In this document: one piece after another, positions 26,133-35,157 of the stretch
Layout: the number at the start of each line of letters is the position of its first letter
How positions within the stretch are numbered: position 1 is the first letter of the stretch
NCBI RefSeq assembly: GCF_021379005.1
Contig: NZ_CP075171.1
Coordinates: forward strand, 4,712,001 to 4,776,000
DNA: 64,000 nucleotides
Source of the DNA: Leptodesmis sichuanensis A121
Lineage (GTDB): Bacteria > Cyanobacteriota > Cyanobacteriia > Leptolyngbyales > Leptolyngbyaceae
Reading direction: 5' to 3'
The notes under the pieces: generated by a model
Seen by the model: the letters and a program-made list of their open reading frames with translations, nothing else
Told to the model about the DNA's origin: nothing
The model's database searches: none
Translations under genes and position numbers: made by a program

Positions 26133-29027
26133 ATGTCCTTTCCTACTCACCTTCATCGCTACACCCGTTTGAGTCTGTTATTTGCTGGATGCTTAACCCT
26201 GACACTGATATCTGGCACCCCTGTTTTCTCTCAACCCGCTTCATCCCAATCCATTGCAACCGATAGCGCTCTACTGGCAAAACCCAGCGTTCTCAGTCAA
26301 AAAGCTGCTATTAGCCAAAAAACGGCCACCTCGACCAGTCCATCTACCCCTTCCCTGACTCAGGGAGTCCGGAGAACAGTTTTGAGTAATGGCCTGACAG
26401 TCTTGACCAAAGAAGTGAATACGCTTCCAGTAGTGACAGTACAGGTCTGGTATCGCGTCGGTTCCCGCAATGAAGCTCCGGGTGTGAATGGCATTGCTCA
26501 CCAGTTGGAGCACCTGATGTTTAAGGGCACGAAGGAACGTCCGATTCAATTTGGCCGATTTTTCAGTGCATTAGGGAGTGACTCGAATGCCTTTACCAGC
26601 TACGACATGACAGCTTACTTCGGTACGGTGGAGCAGGATAAGTTGAATGCGCTGCTGGTGCTGGAAGCCGATCGTATGCGCAATTCTCTGATCGGCGAGA
26701 ATGAATTAGCCAGCGAAAAACGGGTGGTGATTTCAGAATTGCAGGGCTACGAGAATAGCCCCAGTTATCGCCTGAGCCGAGCCGTCATGCGACAAGCCTT
26801 GCCCAACAGTCCCTATGGCTTGACCGTTGGGGGCACCAAGGCCGATGTGGAAAAATTTACCGTGGATCAGGTGCGCTATTATTACGACACCTACTACCGT
26901 CCCGATAATGCCACCCTGATTGTGGTGGGCAACTTCAAGACCGATGAGTTGCTGCAGCAGATTGAAGCCACCTTTGGGCAAATCCCTAAACCAACGACAC
27001 CATTGCCGAAAGATGTGCCGGTTGCCGATCTTGAAACCAAACTTGCAAGTGGGGCAAGTTCTGCAAATCGGGAGCCAATTGTGTTGAGGGAACCGGGCAG
27101 TGCCTTTTTACTGCATGCGGTCTATCCCTTGCCGTCAGTGAGTCATCCGGATGTGCCTGCCCTGCAACTCATGGACTACATTTTAACGGGCGGCAGAAGT
27201 TCCCGTCTCTATCAATCTCTGGTGGAAAGTGGACTGGCCAGTGGAGCCGAGGGAGGATCTGCCAACATGATTGCGGGCGGGTGGTATGAGTTTTCAGTCA
27301 CGGCGGCTCCTGGCAAGGACTTGAAAGAGGTGGATCGGGCGTTACAGCAAGTGGTTACAGACTTGCGCGAGAAAGGAGTGACTGCCGAAGAGTTGAAGCG
27401 GGCCAAGGCGCAGTTGCGAGCCTCGATCATCTTGCGTAATCGCGACATTACCAGTCAGGCTTATCAGTTAGGAGATGATCAACTTTCCACAGGAGATTAC
27501 CGCTATACCGAACGCCTCTTAGCCGCGATCGAAAAAGTAACGGCAGCCGATGTGCAACGGGTGGCCAGCACCTACCTGGCTCCCAGCCGTCGAACGGTGG
27601 GCTTTTTTGAACCCACTACGGTGGGAGGAACACCAGGAACCAGTACAGGCGGGGTCTCTCAAATCAGCGAAAATTTTAGCCCTGGAGTTCCTGTAGATCC
27701 GGCAGAATTGGCCAGGTACTTACCCGCAACTCCAACCCTGGCGCGACCAGTAAATCAACCGCTGCCCGAAAAGCTGACGCTGAAGAATGGTTTACAGATT
27801 CTGTTATTGCGCGATCGCAGTACCCCAACCGTTACCCTCAGTGGCCACATTCAGGCTGGTACCGCTTACGATCAAGCGGAAACTGCAGGATTAGCCAGCC
27901 TCACCGCCAATAACCTGATGAACGGCACTAAAACTCAGGATGCACTGGCGATCGCCAAAGCTTTAGAGAATCGGGGAGCCAGCCTTGCCTTTGGAGCCAA
28001 TCGAGAAGGGGTGGCAATTGCTGGCGAGGCTCTAACGTCAGATTTGCCAACCTTGATTCAGGTACTGGCTGATGTGCTGCAAAATGCTAACTTCCCGGAT
28101 AAAGAATTAGAACTGAGCCGTCAACGGGCATTAACCGCACTGAAACTGGAACTGGATAATCCTGGCCGTCTGGCACGCCGTACCTTCCAGCAGAAAGTTT
28201 ATCCAGCCAGCCATCCTTTTCATACCTTTCCCAGCGAAACCAGCCTGAAACAGATCACCCGCGAGGATCTGGTGCGCTTCTACCAAACCCACTACCAGCC
28301 CGATCGCACCGTCTTAACCTTGGTGGGAGACTTTGACCCGATCGGCGTGCGTAACCTCCTGGTCAAAGAGTTGGGAAGCTGGCAGAACAAGGCCACAGAT
28401 GCCCAACTGACCTACCCAACGGTGCCCCTGCCGCAAAGCACGACCCGTCTGAATCCTATGCTGCCTGGGAAAACTCAGTCCGTTACCTTCATGGGCTACA
28501 ACGCGATTGATCGTAAAGATCCCCGCTATTACGCCTCACTGGTGATGAATCAGATTCTCGGCGGCGATACCCTATCCAGCCGTCTGGGCACCGAAATTCG
28601 CGATCGCCAGGGACTGACCTACGGGATTTACAGTGCGTTTCAGGCCGGAATACATCCTGGCCCTTTCCTGATCTCGATGCAAACGGCTCCGGAGGATGCC
28701 GATCGCGCTATCACCAGCACTATTAAACTGTTGCAGCAAATTCGAGAACAGGGCGTAACTCCGGCTGAAGTGGCTGCAGCCAAGCGATCGCTGACCAGCG
28801 CTTATCCGGTTGAACTGGCTTCCCCCGATGCTCTAGCTAACGCTTTACTGATGAACAAGGTCTACGGATTGCCCCTGGATGAGATTCGCCGATTTCCTGC
28901 CCAAATTGAGGCTGTCACCCTGGAACAAGTCAATCAGGTGATCAAAGACCTGTTGCACCCCGACAATCTGGTAATTGTCACCGCTGGCCCACCCACTACC
29001 ACCTCCCAAACCCAGAGCAACCAGTAG
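26133..29027 (+). CDS. M16-family zinc peptidase, fused double domain
   Basis: Secreted insulinase-type peptidase of 964 residues. The signal peptide (MSFPTHLHRYTRLSLLFAG onward) ends near VFSQPA, so it is periplasmic or envelope-bound. The first M16 unit carries the inverse zinc motif HQLEH in GIAHQLEHLMFKG, with the distal Glu about 76 residues on (SEKRVVISE). The second unit (about 530-964) has GLASLTANNLM where the motif would be, so it is the inactive partner half. This active-inactive fusion matches pitrilysin-type clam-shell enzymes such as cyanobacterial processing-peptidase homologues. I use the ATG at 26133; the frame opens at 26073. Confidence 0.92.
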   Translation: MSFPTHLHRYTRLSLLFAGCLTLTLISGTPVFSQPASSQSIATDSALLAKPSVLSQKAAISQKTATSTSPSTPSLTQGVRRTVLSNGLTVLTKEVNTLPVVTVQVWYRVGSRNEAPGVNGIAHQLEHLMFKGTKERPIQFGRFFSALGSDSNAFTSYDMTAYFGTVEQDKLNALLVLEADRMRNSLIGENELASEKRVVISELQGYENSPSYRLSRAVMRQALPNSPYGLTVGGTKADVEKFTVDQVRYYYDTYYRPDNATLIVVGNFKTDELLQQIEATFGQIPKPTTPLPKDVPVADLETKLASGASSANREPIVLREPGSAFLLHAVYPLPSVSHPDVPALQLMDYILTGGRSSRLYQSLVESGLASGAEGGSANMIAGGWYEFSVTAAPGKDLKEVDRALQQVVTDLREKGVTAEELKRAKAQLRASIILRNRDITSQAYQLGDDQLSTGDYRYTERLLAAIEKVTAADVQRVASTYLAPSRRTVGFFEPTTVGGTPGTSTGGVSQISENFSPGVPVDPAELARYLPATPTLARPVNQPLPEKLTLKNGLQILLLRDRSTPTVTLSGHIQAGTAYDQAETAGLASLTANNLMNGTKTQDALAIAKALENRGASLAFGANREGVAIAGEALTSDLPTLIQVLADVLQNANFPDKELELSRQRALTALKLELDNPGRLARRTFQQKVYPASHPFHTFPSETSLKQITREDLVRFYQTHYQPDRTVLTLVGDFDPIGVRNLLVKELGSWQNKATDAQLTYPTVPLPQSTTRLNPMLPGKTQSVTFMGYNAIDRKDPRYYASLVMNQILGGDTLSSRLGTEIRDRQGLTYGIYSAFQAGIHPGPFLISMQTAPEDADRAITSTIKLLQQIREQGVTPAEVAAAKRSLTSAYPVELASPDALANALLMNKVYGLPLDEIRRFPAQIEAVTLEQVNQVIKDLLHPDNLVIVTAGPPTTTSQTQSNQ

Positions 29028-29052
29028 CGTTTCAGCTCTGTTGTTTCAATTT

Positions 29053-29081
29053 GTAAAGACGTTCCGCCGGAAAGTCTTTAC
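29053..29081. repeat. 29-bp palindrome, copy 2
   Basis: GTAAAGACGTTCCGCC then GGAAAGTCTTTAC. It begins 26 bp after the M16 peptidase stop codon, where it can fold into a hairpin in the transcript end. Confidence 0.85.
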
Positions 29082-29176
29082 GGAATAGCAAGTCTAGAAA
29101 ACCACCGCATGAGCGTTGTGAGCGACCCCTGATGCCGCCAGAAAAGTATGGCAGGATGACCGTATATCCAACTACC

Positions 29177-29692
29177 ATGCAAACGTTTAAATTGATCATG
29201 TTGCAAAATCTCAGACATCGCAGCCTGCAACTCTGCCTCAGCCTGTTTCTTGGGTTGCTCATGTGGTTAGCCATCACCGCTCCCAGCAAAGCAGCTACCT
29301 CCAATGCCAGATCTGATTTATTACGCCAACCGCCGATCGCAATCAATGTCAGCCTGGGCAATGCCGCCAATGAATTGAAGTTTTTTCCAGACACCCTGCA
29401 ATTTACAGCGGGGAAACGGTATAAACTCATCCTTACTAATCCCAGCAACAGCAAACACTACTTCACCGCAAAGGACTTTGCCGATAGTATCTGGTCGCAA
29501 AAAGTGGAAGCGGGCGGTGTTGAAGTGAAAGGGGCCATCAGTGAACTGGAATTAAAACCGGGGGCAACTGCCGAGTGGGTCTTTGTGCCTATTAAATCCG
29601 GCACCTATGAACTGCATTGTTCAATTCCAGGTCATGCCGAGGCAGGCATGGTTGGGAAACTAGGAATTGCTGCTTCAGGAAAGGCGGCTTAG
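29177..29692 (+). CDS. exported cupredoxin-domain protein
   Basis: A 171-residue protein with a signal peptide (LQLCLSLFLGLLMWLA, cleavage near APSKAA) and one cupredoxin fold. Type 1 copper ligands are visible: His in NSKHYF, then Cys-x4-His-x4-Met in CSIPGHAEAGM. The spacing fits plastocyanin/nitrosocyanin-like domains and homologous cyanobacterial cupredoxins of unknown electron partner. I start at the ATG at 29177; further in-frame ATGs are upstream (29132) and seven codons downstream. It stands alone on the plus strand. Confidence 0.83.
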   Translation: MQTFKLIMLQNLRHRSLQLCLSLFLGLLMWLAITAPSKAATSNARSDLLRQPPIAINVSLGNAANELKFFPDTLQFTAGKRYKLILTNPSNSKHYFTAKDFADSIWSQKVEAGGVEVKGAISELELKPGATAEWVFVPIKSGTYELHCSIPGHAEAGMVGKLGIAASGKAA

Positions 29693-29814
29693 GAAAACGG
29701 TTTACGCAGCCAATTGTTTGATCTGGTTCCCAGCCCTCCGGTTCTATAATTAGGGTAAGTTAAAGATTGGTAATATTGCTTTGCAATACTGGCTCACTTC
29801 GCTCTTCTAACCGC

Positions 29815-30639
29815 ATGAACCTTTTGTCTCAACTGCTGAACCAACCTGCCCTACCCGCTCCCAGCAAACAACGTCGTGGCATTGAAATTAAGTCCCCCCG
29901 TGAAATTGACATCATGCGACAGGCATCCCGGATCGTGGCCACGGTGTTGAAGGAGATTGCCGAACTGGTCGAACCGGGAATGACCACAGCAGATCTGGAT
30001 GCTCATGCAGAAAAGCGAATTCGGGAAATGGGAGCTACCCCCAGTTTCAAAGGCTATCATGGCTTTCCTGGCTCTATTTGCTCCTCCCTGAATCAGGAAG
30101 TCGTCCACGGAATTCCCAGTAAGCGCAAAGTCATCCGCTCTGGCGATGTGTTGAAGGTAGACACCGGGGCTTACTTTGAAGGCTTTCACGGCGACTCCTG
30201 CATCACGATCGCGGTCGGAGAAGTCACTCCTGCGGCCAAGAGACTCATTCAGGTTGCCGAAGAAGCTCTCTATAAAGGCATTGAGCAGGTACGTGCCGGA
30301 GCCTTTCTGCTGGATCTGGCAGGGGCGATCGAAGATCACGTTAAAGCCAACGGATACACTGTGGTGGAAGATTTTACCGGACATGGTGTGGGACGCAATC
30401 TCCATGAAGAACCTTCCGTGTTTAACTTCCGCACCCATCAAATGCCCAACGTCAAACTGCGGGCAGGCATGACTCTGGCGATCGAACCAATCGTCAATGC
30501 CGGATCCAAGGTGACTCGTATTCTCAGCGATCGCTGGACGGCGGTAACCGTGGATAATTCCCTCTCCGCTCAGTTTGAACACACGGTTCTGGTAACGGAT
30601 ACAGGCTACGAAATTTTGACCGATCGCACCCATCTCTAA
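29815..30639 (+). CDS. map: methionine aminopeptidase, type I
   Basis: Removes initiator Met from nascent proteins. The five metal ligands are present: Asp in KVDTGAYF, Asp in HGDSC, His in TGHGVGR, Glu in AIEPIVN and Glu in QFEHTVLVT. The substrate His is in [10 protein letters not shown] choose the ATG at 29815 ([10 protein letters not shown], 274 aa); the open frame from 29767 adds an unlikely 16-residue leader. The gene ends on the convergent gene at 30636: the two stop codons overlap by two bases. Confidence 0.95.
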   Translation: MNLLSQLLNQPALPAPSKQRRGIEIKSPREIDIMRQASRIVATVLKEIAELVEPGMTTADLDAHAEKRIREMGATPSFKGYHGFPGSICSSLNQEVVHGIPSKRKVIRSGDVLKVDTGAYFEGFHGDSCITIAVGEVTPAAKRLIQVAEEALYKGIEQVRAGAFLLDLAGAIEDHVKANGYTVVEDFTGHGVGRNLHEEPSVFNFRTHQMPNVKLRAGMTLAIEPIVNAGSKVTRILSDRWTAVTVDNSLSAQFEHTVLVTDTGYEILTDRTHL

Positions 30640-31253
30640 CTTCTCAGCCAGCGCCAGTTAGGACGGTTCCATTCATAAATGCCCTGAATTTCGTATTCTG
30701 CGCCACTCTCAAAGCGCACGACGCAACTGGCATGGCGATGGGTATCCTCCAGGCTGGCATCCCCCTCCCGCACACTCACCACCGTACAGGGAAACCACTC
30801 CCGGCTGCAGGGGCCGCTCTCCTGTACCCATTCCCATAACCCATTGGTGATTTCAATGCGATCGCCGACCTGCAACCGCAGCGTCTCATCGTCCTCCGGA
30901 TTCTCATAAGCCGCCAAGTGAAAGGGTTGCACCTGCTCCAGCCACTGGAGGCCATAGCGATCGCGGATAAATTGCACAGGCCCAGAATCACGGTTCTGCA
31001 GCCAATCGTTGAGCAGAGTGGCTTTCCAATCCAAACTCTCCTGCGCCTGATGCCTGATGAATTGCAACAATGCCTGTCGTTCCGCTGCAGACAGTTGGGT
31101 CAGGGGATTGGCCAATGTCCCCTGTCCATCCTGGTCTATGATCCCCAATGCCTGCCAGAGAATTTTCTGTTGTTGTGCAGTCAGGGGCATGGCAGCCATT
31201 TCACACTGATGAAATGCGGCTTGGAGAGCGGCTGAAATTTCATCGGGTGTCAT
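30636..31253 (-). CDS. conserved cyanobacterial hypothetical protein
   Basis: A 205-residue soluble protein I cannot name. The N-terminal half is helical ([46 protein letters not shown]). The C-terminal part is SH3-like: [31 protein letters not shown] and [16 protein letters not shown]. The motifs read like a regulatory or assembly protein, but nothing fixes a role. Stop codons overlap with map, tail to tail. The ATG at 31253 follows a short AT-rich leader. Confidence 0.75.
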   Translation of the reverse strand: MTPDEISAALQAAFHQCEMAAMPLTAQQQKILWQALGIIDQDGQGTLANPLTQLSAAERQALLQFIRHQAQESLDWKATLLNDWLQNRDSGPVQFIRDRYGLQWLEQVQPFHLAAYENPEDDETLRLQVGDRIEITNGLWEWVQESGPCSREWFPCTVVSVREGDASLEDTHRHASCVVRFESGAEYEIQGIYEWNRPNWRWLRS

Positions 31254-31378
31254 AAGAGAGACGGCATTTACAGATAATTTGTCCTGGATTCAGGATAAGC
31301 TGAAAAGCGGATCTGTTGTTGCCAACACAATCCCATCTGCTCTACGTTTCTCAGCGCTTTTCTGACAGGATGACACCG

Positions 31379-31813
31379 ATGCGACTTCAAGCTTTAGCCG
31401 TTGTGCTTCTTAGCTCCCTTTTCTGGGGCTTGACCAGTTGGCTGACTCCACCGGCCCTGGCCCTGACTCAAATTCGGCTATTTGATATCTCCTATCACGA
31501 ATGTCCCGCTGATTTGGCTCAAGGAGCGGTGACCAGTGGTGGCACGACGATGGCAGCGAACTGTTTTATCGTCACCGGAAAAGCTGAAAACAAGTCTGGT
31601 AAATCAGTGGTAAATGCAGACATTTTTGGGCGGATTTACGATGCCAACAATGATTCAGTGATGCAAAATCGGACTCGCCTTGGCTCGATCGAGGAGGTTC
31701 CTCCCGGCATCAGCGACTTTGAATTGCGCATCAGTGTGCCCGCCAATCAGCCCCAGCCGCTGAAATTAGAACAATTTAAAGCGGCAGGCTTTACAGGCAA
31801 AGTCCGCCGCTAA
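31379..31813 (+). CDS. exported protein with FxLYD-like beta domain
   Basis: A 144-residue protein; the ATG at 31379 gives a clean signal peptide (MRLQALAVVLLSSLFWGL) with cleavage near PALA. The mature part is a single beta-sandwich: NCFIVTGKAENKSGKSVVNA, then IFGRIYDANNDSV, EEVPPGISDFELRISVP. The FxLYD-like pattern is typical of extracytoplasmic domains that bind or space other domains. Two Cys (YHECPADL and AANCFIV) could form a disulfide. Conserved in cyanobacteria; role unknown. The frame is open upstream to 31316. Confidence 0.72.
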   Translation: MRLQALAVVLLSSLFWGLTSWLTPPALALTQIRLFDISYHECPADLAQGAVTSGGTTMAANCFIVTGKAENKSGKSVVNADIFGRIYDANNDSVMQNRTRLGSIEEVPPGISDFELRISVPANQPQPLKLEQFKAAGFTGKVRR

Positions 31814-31845
31814 AACCGGATCCAACCCATAGGGGTGGAACGTCT

Positions 31846-32133
31846 CTAGACCATATAAGTAAGCTGACGAAGCAAGGTAGTTGCGACTTGTTGCACGACT
31901 TGCAGCAGGAGTAATGCCAGAATCGGAGAAAAATCCAGACCGCCGAGGGGAGGAATAATATTACGGAAAATATTCAGGTAGGGATCCGTAATCTGGCTCA
32001 GGATGGAGAAGGGCGGGTCGAACCAATTGATATTGGGAAACCAACTGAGGAGAATGCGGATGAATAACAACGCCGTATAGATATTGATAAAGGTCACCAG
32101 GGTGGTAGCGAGCAGAGGAACTAAAGAACTCAT
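31846..32133 (-). CDS. YggT family membrane protein
   Basis: A 95-residue protein with two hydrophobic segments around the family motif: FIRILLSWFPNINW, DPYLNIFRNIIPP, GGLDFSPILALLLL. YggT/Ycf19-type proteins act in envelope or plastid-division and cytochrome-assembly contexts in different lineages. The exact role here is not known. Its ATG lies 108 bp beyond the stop of the glycine-zipper gene upstream, so the two may be cotranscribed. Confidence 0.88.
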   Translation of the reverse strand: MSSLVPLLATTLVTFINIYTALLFIRILLSWFPNINWFDPPFSILSQITDPYLNIFRNIIPPLGGLDFSPILALLLLQVVQQVATTLLRQLTYMV

Positions 32134-32241
32134 AGCAGATTCCGATTTCCTTGAATGGTAATTAAGAGGGATGGGAATTGCAGTTTTGGCTGAGCAAACT
32201 TAAACGGCAAAACCTTTTCCAACCAGTTTATCACTCGCTCT

Positions 32242-32613
32242 TTAGAACGTCTGGTTGCTTTGTTGGTGTGGATCTTTGGCCATCGATGCTTCCATTGGCT
32301 CTTTAGCGGGTTTACCATTGACTCCGCCAAGCTGTTGCCGCACATCATCGATCGCCTCATTCAATTGAGCAATCTTATCTTCCAAACTGCGACGAGCCGC
32401 TTCCATATCGGTATGGTTCCCTGGTGCTTTCAACAGACGTTTCTTTTTATCTGGTTTCGTCTCCAAAGTACTGGATTTGAGGGGGCTATCCTGGGTGTCA
32501 GATGGTTCACCGAGTTGTCTGGCTGCTAACAGCGCCCCCACGATGCCGCCGACCACCCCGCCCACGAGGGTGCCCAGGAAAAATCCACTTGAAAATCCGT
32601 CTCGTTGACTCAT
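32242..32613 (-). CDS. small glycine-zipper membrane protein (YtxH-like)
   Basis: From the ATG at 32613 it has 123 residues. A glycine-zipper helix FLGTLVGGVVGGIVGALLAAR (8-29 or so) forms one membrane segment. A charged linker (DKKKRLLK) and a coiled coil (MEAARRSLEDKIAQLNEAIDDVRQQL) follow. The architecture matches YtxH-type gas-vesicle-like or stress proteins; I cannot assign a role. The frame extends 15 codons upstream. yggT follows on the same strand. Confidence 0.75.
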   Translation of the reverse strand: MSQRDGFSSGFFLGTLVGGVVGGIVGALLAARQLGEPSDTQDSPLKSSTLETKPDKKKRLLKAPGNHTDMEAARRSLEDKIAQLNEAIDDVRQQLGGVNGKPAKEPMEASMAKDPHQQSNQTF

Positions 32614-32724
32614 TACAAACCAAAAATCAATGTGCGTTGCAGGAAACCAATCAACCATTTTACTCCCAGCTTACTGGGTAGTGAGTGTGTTTGCCACTAT
32701 TGTCTTGTGTCCCAGGGTAACACT

Positions 32725-33375
32725 TCAGGTGCCGAAGGTGCGATCGCCCGCATCTCCTAACCCTGGAACAATAAACCCGTTCTCATTCACATGCTCGTCA
32801 ATGGCGGCTGTGTAAATGTTTAATCCTGGATAGGCCACACTGAGTTTCTGTAAGGCTGGAGGAGCCGCGACAACCGCAACAATTCGTACCAGTGCCGGAT
32901 CAATGCCCCGTTTCGTCAATTCTTGCATCACTGCAACCATCGTTCCGCCTGTAGCCAGCATTGGTTCTGGGATGAGGATGTGGGTTCGAGGATCAAGATG
33001 CTCTGGCAGCTTATTCAAGTAGCAGCTTGCTTCCAGGGTGTCTTCATTCCGGACAAACCCCAGGTGATAGATAGAAGCCAGGGGCAAGAGGGACTGGGCA
33101 CCATCCAGCAACGCCAAACCCGCCCGTAATACCGGAATGATGACGATCGGAATATCGGGATCCACAAAAGTGGCGGGACAGGGAGCAAGCGGAGTATCTA
33201 CTGTGCTGTCTCTGGTGGGTAACCATTCTCGAATCGCCTCGTAGGTGAGCCAGCGTCCCAATTCAGTCATGGCGCTTCTGAACAAAGCGGAAGGCGTAGA
33301 AGCTTCTCGGACAATTCCTAGCCAGTGTTTGATTAACGGGTGGGGAGGAACATAAACACGCAACTGAGAGGTCAT
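32725..33375 (-). CDS. upp: uracil phosphoribosyltransferase
   Basis: Pyrimidine salvage: uracil + PRPP to UMP. The 216-residue chain has the N-terminal HPLIKHWLG, IIPVLRAGLALLDGA, the PRPP loop PEPMLATGGTM and the uracil-binding tail VPGLGDAGDRTFG. In most homologues the PRPP loop starts DPMLATGG; here Glu replaces Asp, a conservative change. The start ATG is 185 bp from the promoter of the small RNA gene, which runs in the opposite direction. Confidence 0.94.
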   Translation of the reverse strand: MTSQLRVYVPPHPLIKHWLGIVREASTPSALFRSAMTELGRWLTYEAIREWLPTRDSTVDTPLAPCPATFVDPDIPIVIIPVLRAGLALLDGAQSLLPLASIYHLGFVRNEDTLEASCYLNKLPEHLDPRTHILIPEPMLATGGTMVAVMQELTKRGIDPALVRIVAVVAAPPALQKLSVAYPGLNIYTAAIDEHVNENGFIVPGLGDAGDRTFGT

Positions 33376-33509
33376 ACGGTCTGATTAAGCATTGCCGCTA
33401 ACTCAATTGCCCCATCATACCCTCTTCCCTGATGGATGAAGCGATGAGAGGGAATGAGCCACGATCGCATCTTTGAAATTAAATTAATGCTCCAAAGCTA
33501 CTGAGAATC

Positions 33510-33552
33510 TATAGCAATAAGATTGACACTATTTCTCAATAAGGCTATAGTA
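33510..33552 (+). promoter_or_regulatory. sigma-70 promoter with flanking inverted repeat
   Basis: TTGACA (33524-33529), a 17-bp spacer, then TATAGT (33547-33552): both elements near consensus with ideal spacing. CTATAGC at 33510-33516 and GCTATAG at 33545-33551 form an inverted repeat overlapping the -10 box and could bind a regulator. Confidence 0.75.
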
Positions 33553-33559
33553 TTTTCCA

Positions 33560-33620
33560 GTGTTCTCCTCTCTGAAGGATCGGCAAACGGGACTGAATCT
33601 AGGATCAATCCCGTTTTTTT
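33560..33620 (+). ncRNA. probable small non-coding RNA, about 61 nt
   Basis: Transcription from the promoter at 33524-33552 would start near 33559-33561 and end at a Rho-independent terminator AAACGGGA/TCCCGTTT followed by seven T (33587-33620). The 5' part is single-stranded and pyrimidine-rich (GTTCTCCTCTCTG), complementary to Shine-Dalgarno-like AGAGGAG. A frame from GTG would run through the terminator with no ribosome site, so coding is unlikely. Size and layout recall Yfr1, but the Yfr1 core ACUCCUCACAC is not present, so I do not name it. Confidence 0.6.
33587..33620 (+). terminator. Rho-independent terminator of the small RNA
   Basis: AAACGGGA and TCCCGTTT make an 8-bp stem with a 16-nt loop; the stem runs into TTTTTTT. 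On the plus strand no protein gene ends here. It may also stop leftward transcripts of the glycosyltransferase gene. Confidence 0.85.
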
Positions 33621-33675
33621 ACTTTCTATTTTTAAGTTTCTTTTGAGAAAATTTCTGAATAGAAATGGCTGTTAA

Positions 33676-34785
33676 TCAAGAAACTACCAAAGTTTGCAGG
33701 GAAGGTGCTTGCTGAACTGCCCGCTGCAGGGCGGCCTCAAACAAATCTGTTGTGATTTCACAGTCATACTGGAGTGCCGTTTTATAAGCCTTCTCCGACA
33801 TCCATTGCCACTCTTCAGAGGTTAGCTTACAGACGTACTCAATTGCACTCGCTATATCTTCCGGAGCTTCCGGGTTAACCAGGATGCCAGCGCCATTTGC
33901 CAACAAGTCGGGAGCAGCTCCAGCAGGAGTGCCGATAACAGGGGTTCGACAAGCCATTGCTTCTAGGATCGGTAATCCAAACCCTTCCCAACGGCTGCTG
34001 AATAACCAGACATCGCAACTAGCGTAAATATCTTTCAACTTATGTTGGGGAGGGACTTGATGGTAGATAGTTCCTTTAGGCAAGGGCAATTCAGACCGCG
34101 GAGCACTCTGGCCAAACCCAATGATTTGCAGTTCTGGATGCTTTTCGGTAACTAGCCTCAATGCTTCAAGACTTAGATCGCACCCTTTCCAGGGGGTTTC
34201 ACTGTACATAAAGCCAACCGTTGGGCGAGACTGTTTAGCTCGCGGGGGCGCATTAAACTGCTTCAAATTAATCCCATTGGGTACGCAAGAAACGTGCTGA
34301 CTGCCATACTCTGTCACGGCAATATCGGCTAACCAGGGCGCTACCACAATCTTATAGAAAGGCAAAGTCCAGGTTGCTTTGACGCGCTCTTTCGGCAAGT
34401 AATCGAACACTTCATAATGCTGAAGCAAATAAACTTTCGTTCCTTTTTCAGGAGATAATTTGGCGACCCACTCAGCCGTTTCCCACCAGGTTGCGATGAC
34501 CACGTCCGCATCGGGGACATCCGCATCTGTCACAGGCTCGTAGTGATCTTTAATTCGACAGTCCAGATCCAGCCCATCAAAGTGGGAAGGATACGGGCTT
34601 GGGCAAGGGATCCATCCTTTACCTTTCAGCAAGGACTTCGTTTGTTCTATCCAAGTTGGTGGGCAGGGGGGAGTGGAAACAACAACAACTTCATGTCCAC
34701 GCTGCTTAAGTTGATGAGCGTAGAGAGCAATAATACGCATCCCACCAGAGAGATCTGGACAGGGTGTGACAAAAGTAATCTTCAT
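33676..34785 (-). CDS. glycosyltransferase family 4 (GT-B fold)
   Basis: A 369-residue retaining glycosyltransferase. N-terminal domain: FVTPCPDLSGGMRIIALYAHQLKQRGH (acceptor side). C-terminal nucleotide-sugar domain: VGFMYSETPWKGCDLSLEAL, then the E-x7-E signature in WEGFGLPILEAMACRTPVIG (about 280-300). The protein is cytoplasmic or membrane-peripheral. Donor and acceptor are unknown; no polysaccharide cluster surrounds it. The unlinked LCP and GT39 genes also act on the envelope. Confidence 0.88.
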   Translation of the reverse strand: MKITFVTPCPDLSGGMRIIALYAHQLKQRGHEVVVVSTPPCPPTWIEQTKSLLKGKGWIPCPSPYPSHFDGLDLDCRIKDHYEPVTDADVPDADVVIATWWETAEWVAKLSPEKGTKVYLLQHYEVFDYLPKERVKATWTLPFYKIVVAPWLADIAVTEYGSQHVSCVPNGINLKQFNAPPRAKQSRPTVGFMYSETPWKGCDLSLEALRLVTEKHPELQIIGFGQSAPRSELPLPKGTIYHQVPPQHKLKDIYASCDVWLFSSRWEGFGLPILEAMACRTPVIGTPAGAAPDLLANGAGILVNPEAPEDIASAIEYVCKLTSEEWQWMSEKAYKTALQYDCEITTDLFEAALQRAVQQAPSLQTLVVS

Positions 34786-35157
34786 ATTGGCCGTCTTAAT
34801 ACACCCAGTGCCGAGTTGAGCAAGAACAAAAAGTCAGTTAGTCGCTGAAAGCGAATGACTTACGCAGAAATGCTTGGGAAATAACTGAGTTATGTGTTTC
34901 AGGTCATATTTGCATGAAGTTTCAAGGGGCGTCCACCCCCAGAAGCTTTAAAAAAATAAAAAGCCGCATGATCTTAACATCGTAGGTCAGAATAAGGAGC
35001 CGCTCCAGGTTTTGTAGTAAAACAGGTGCCACTTCATCAACTGACAGCGATCGCTGCTCACGGCCACAACAGTAAACTTCCTGATCCCAATATGAATTTT
35101 AGGTGAGAAGAGGCGATAGGCTGGTTATGTAAGGGTTTTGGTTATTTCCATCAATTT
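34786..35157. other. 372-bp divergent spacer
   Basis: Between the divergent glycosyltransferase and crtH genes; it must hold both promoters. Apart from a GGGGC...GCCCC-like weak hairpin around 34925-34945 (GGGGCGTCCACCCCC) I see no gene, repeat or recognisable operator. Confidence 0.5.

Noticed and set aside
33560-33620. Identification of the small RNA as Yfr1
   Set aside because: Length and terminator fit, but the invariant ACUCCUCACAC core is not there (only CUCCUCUC).
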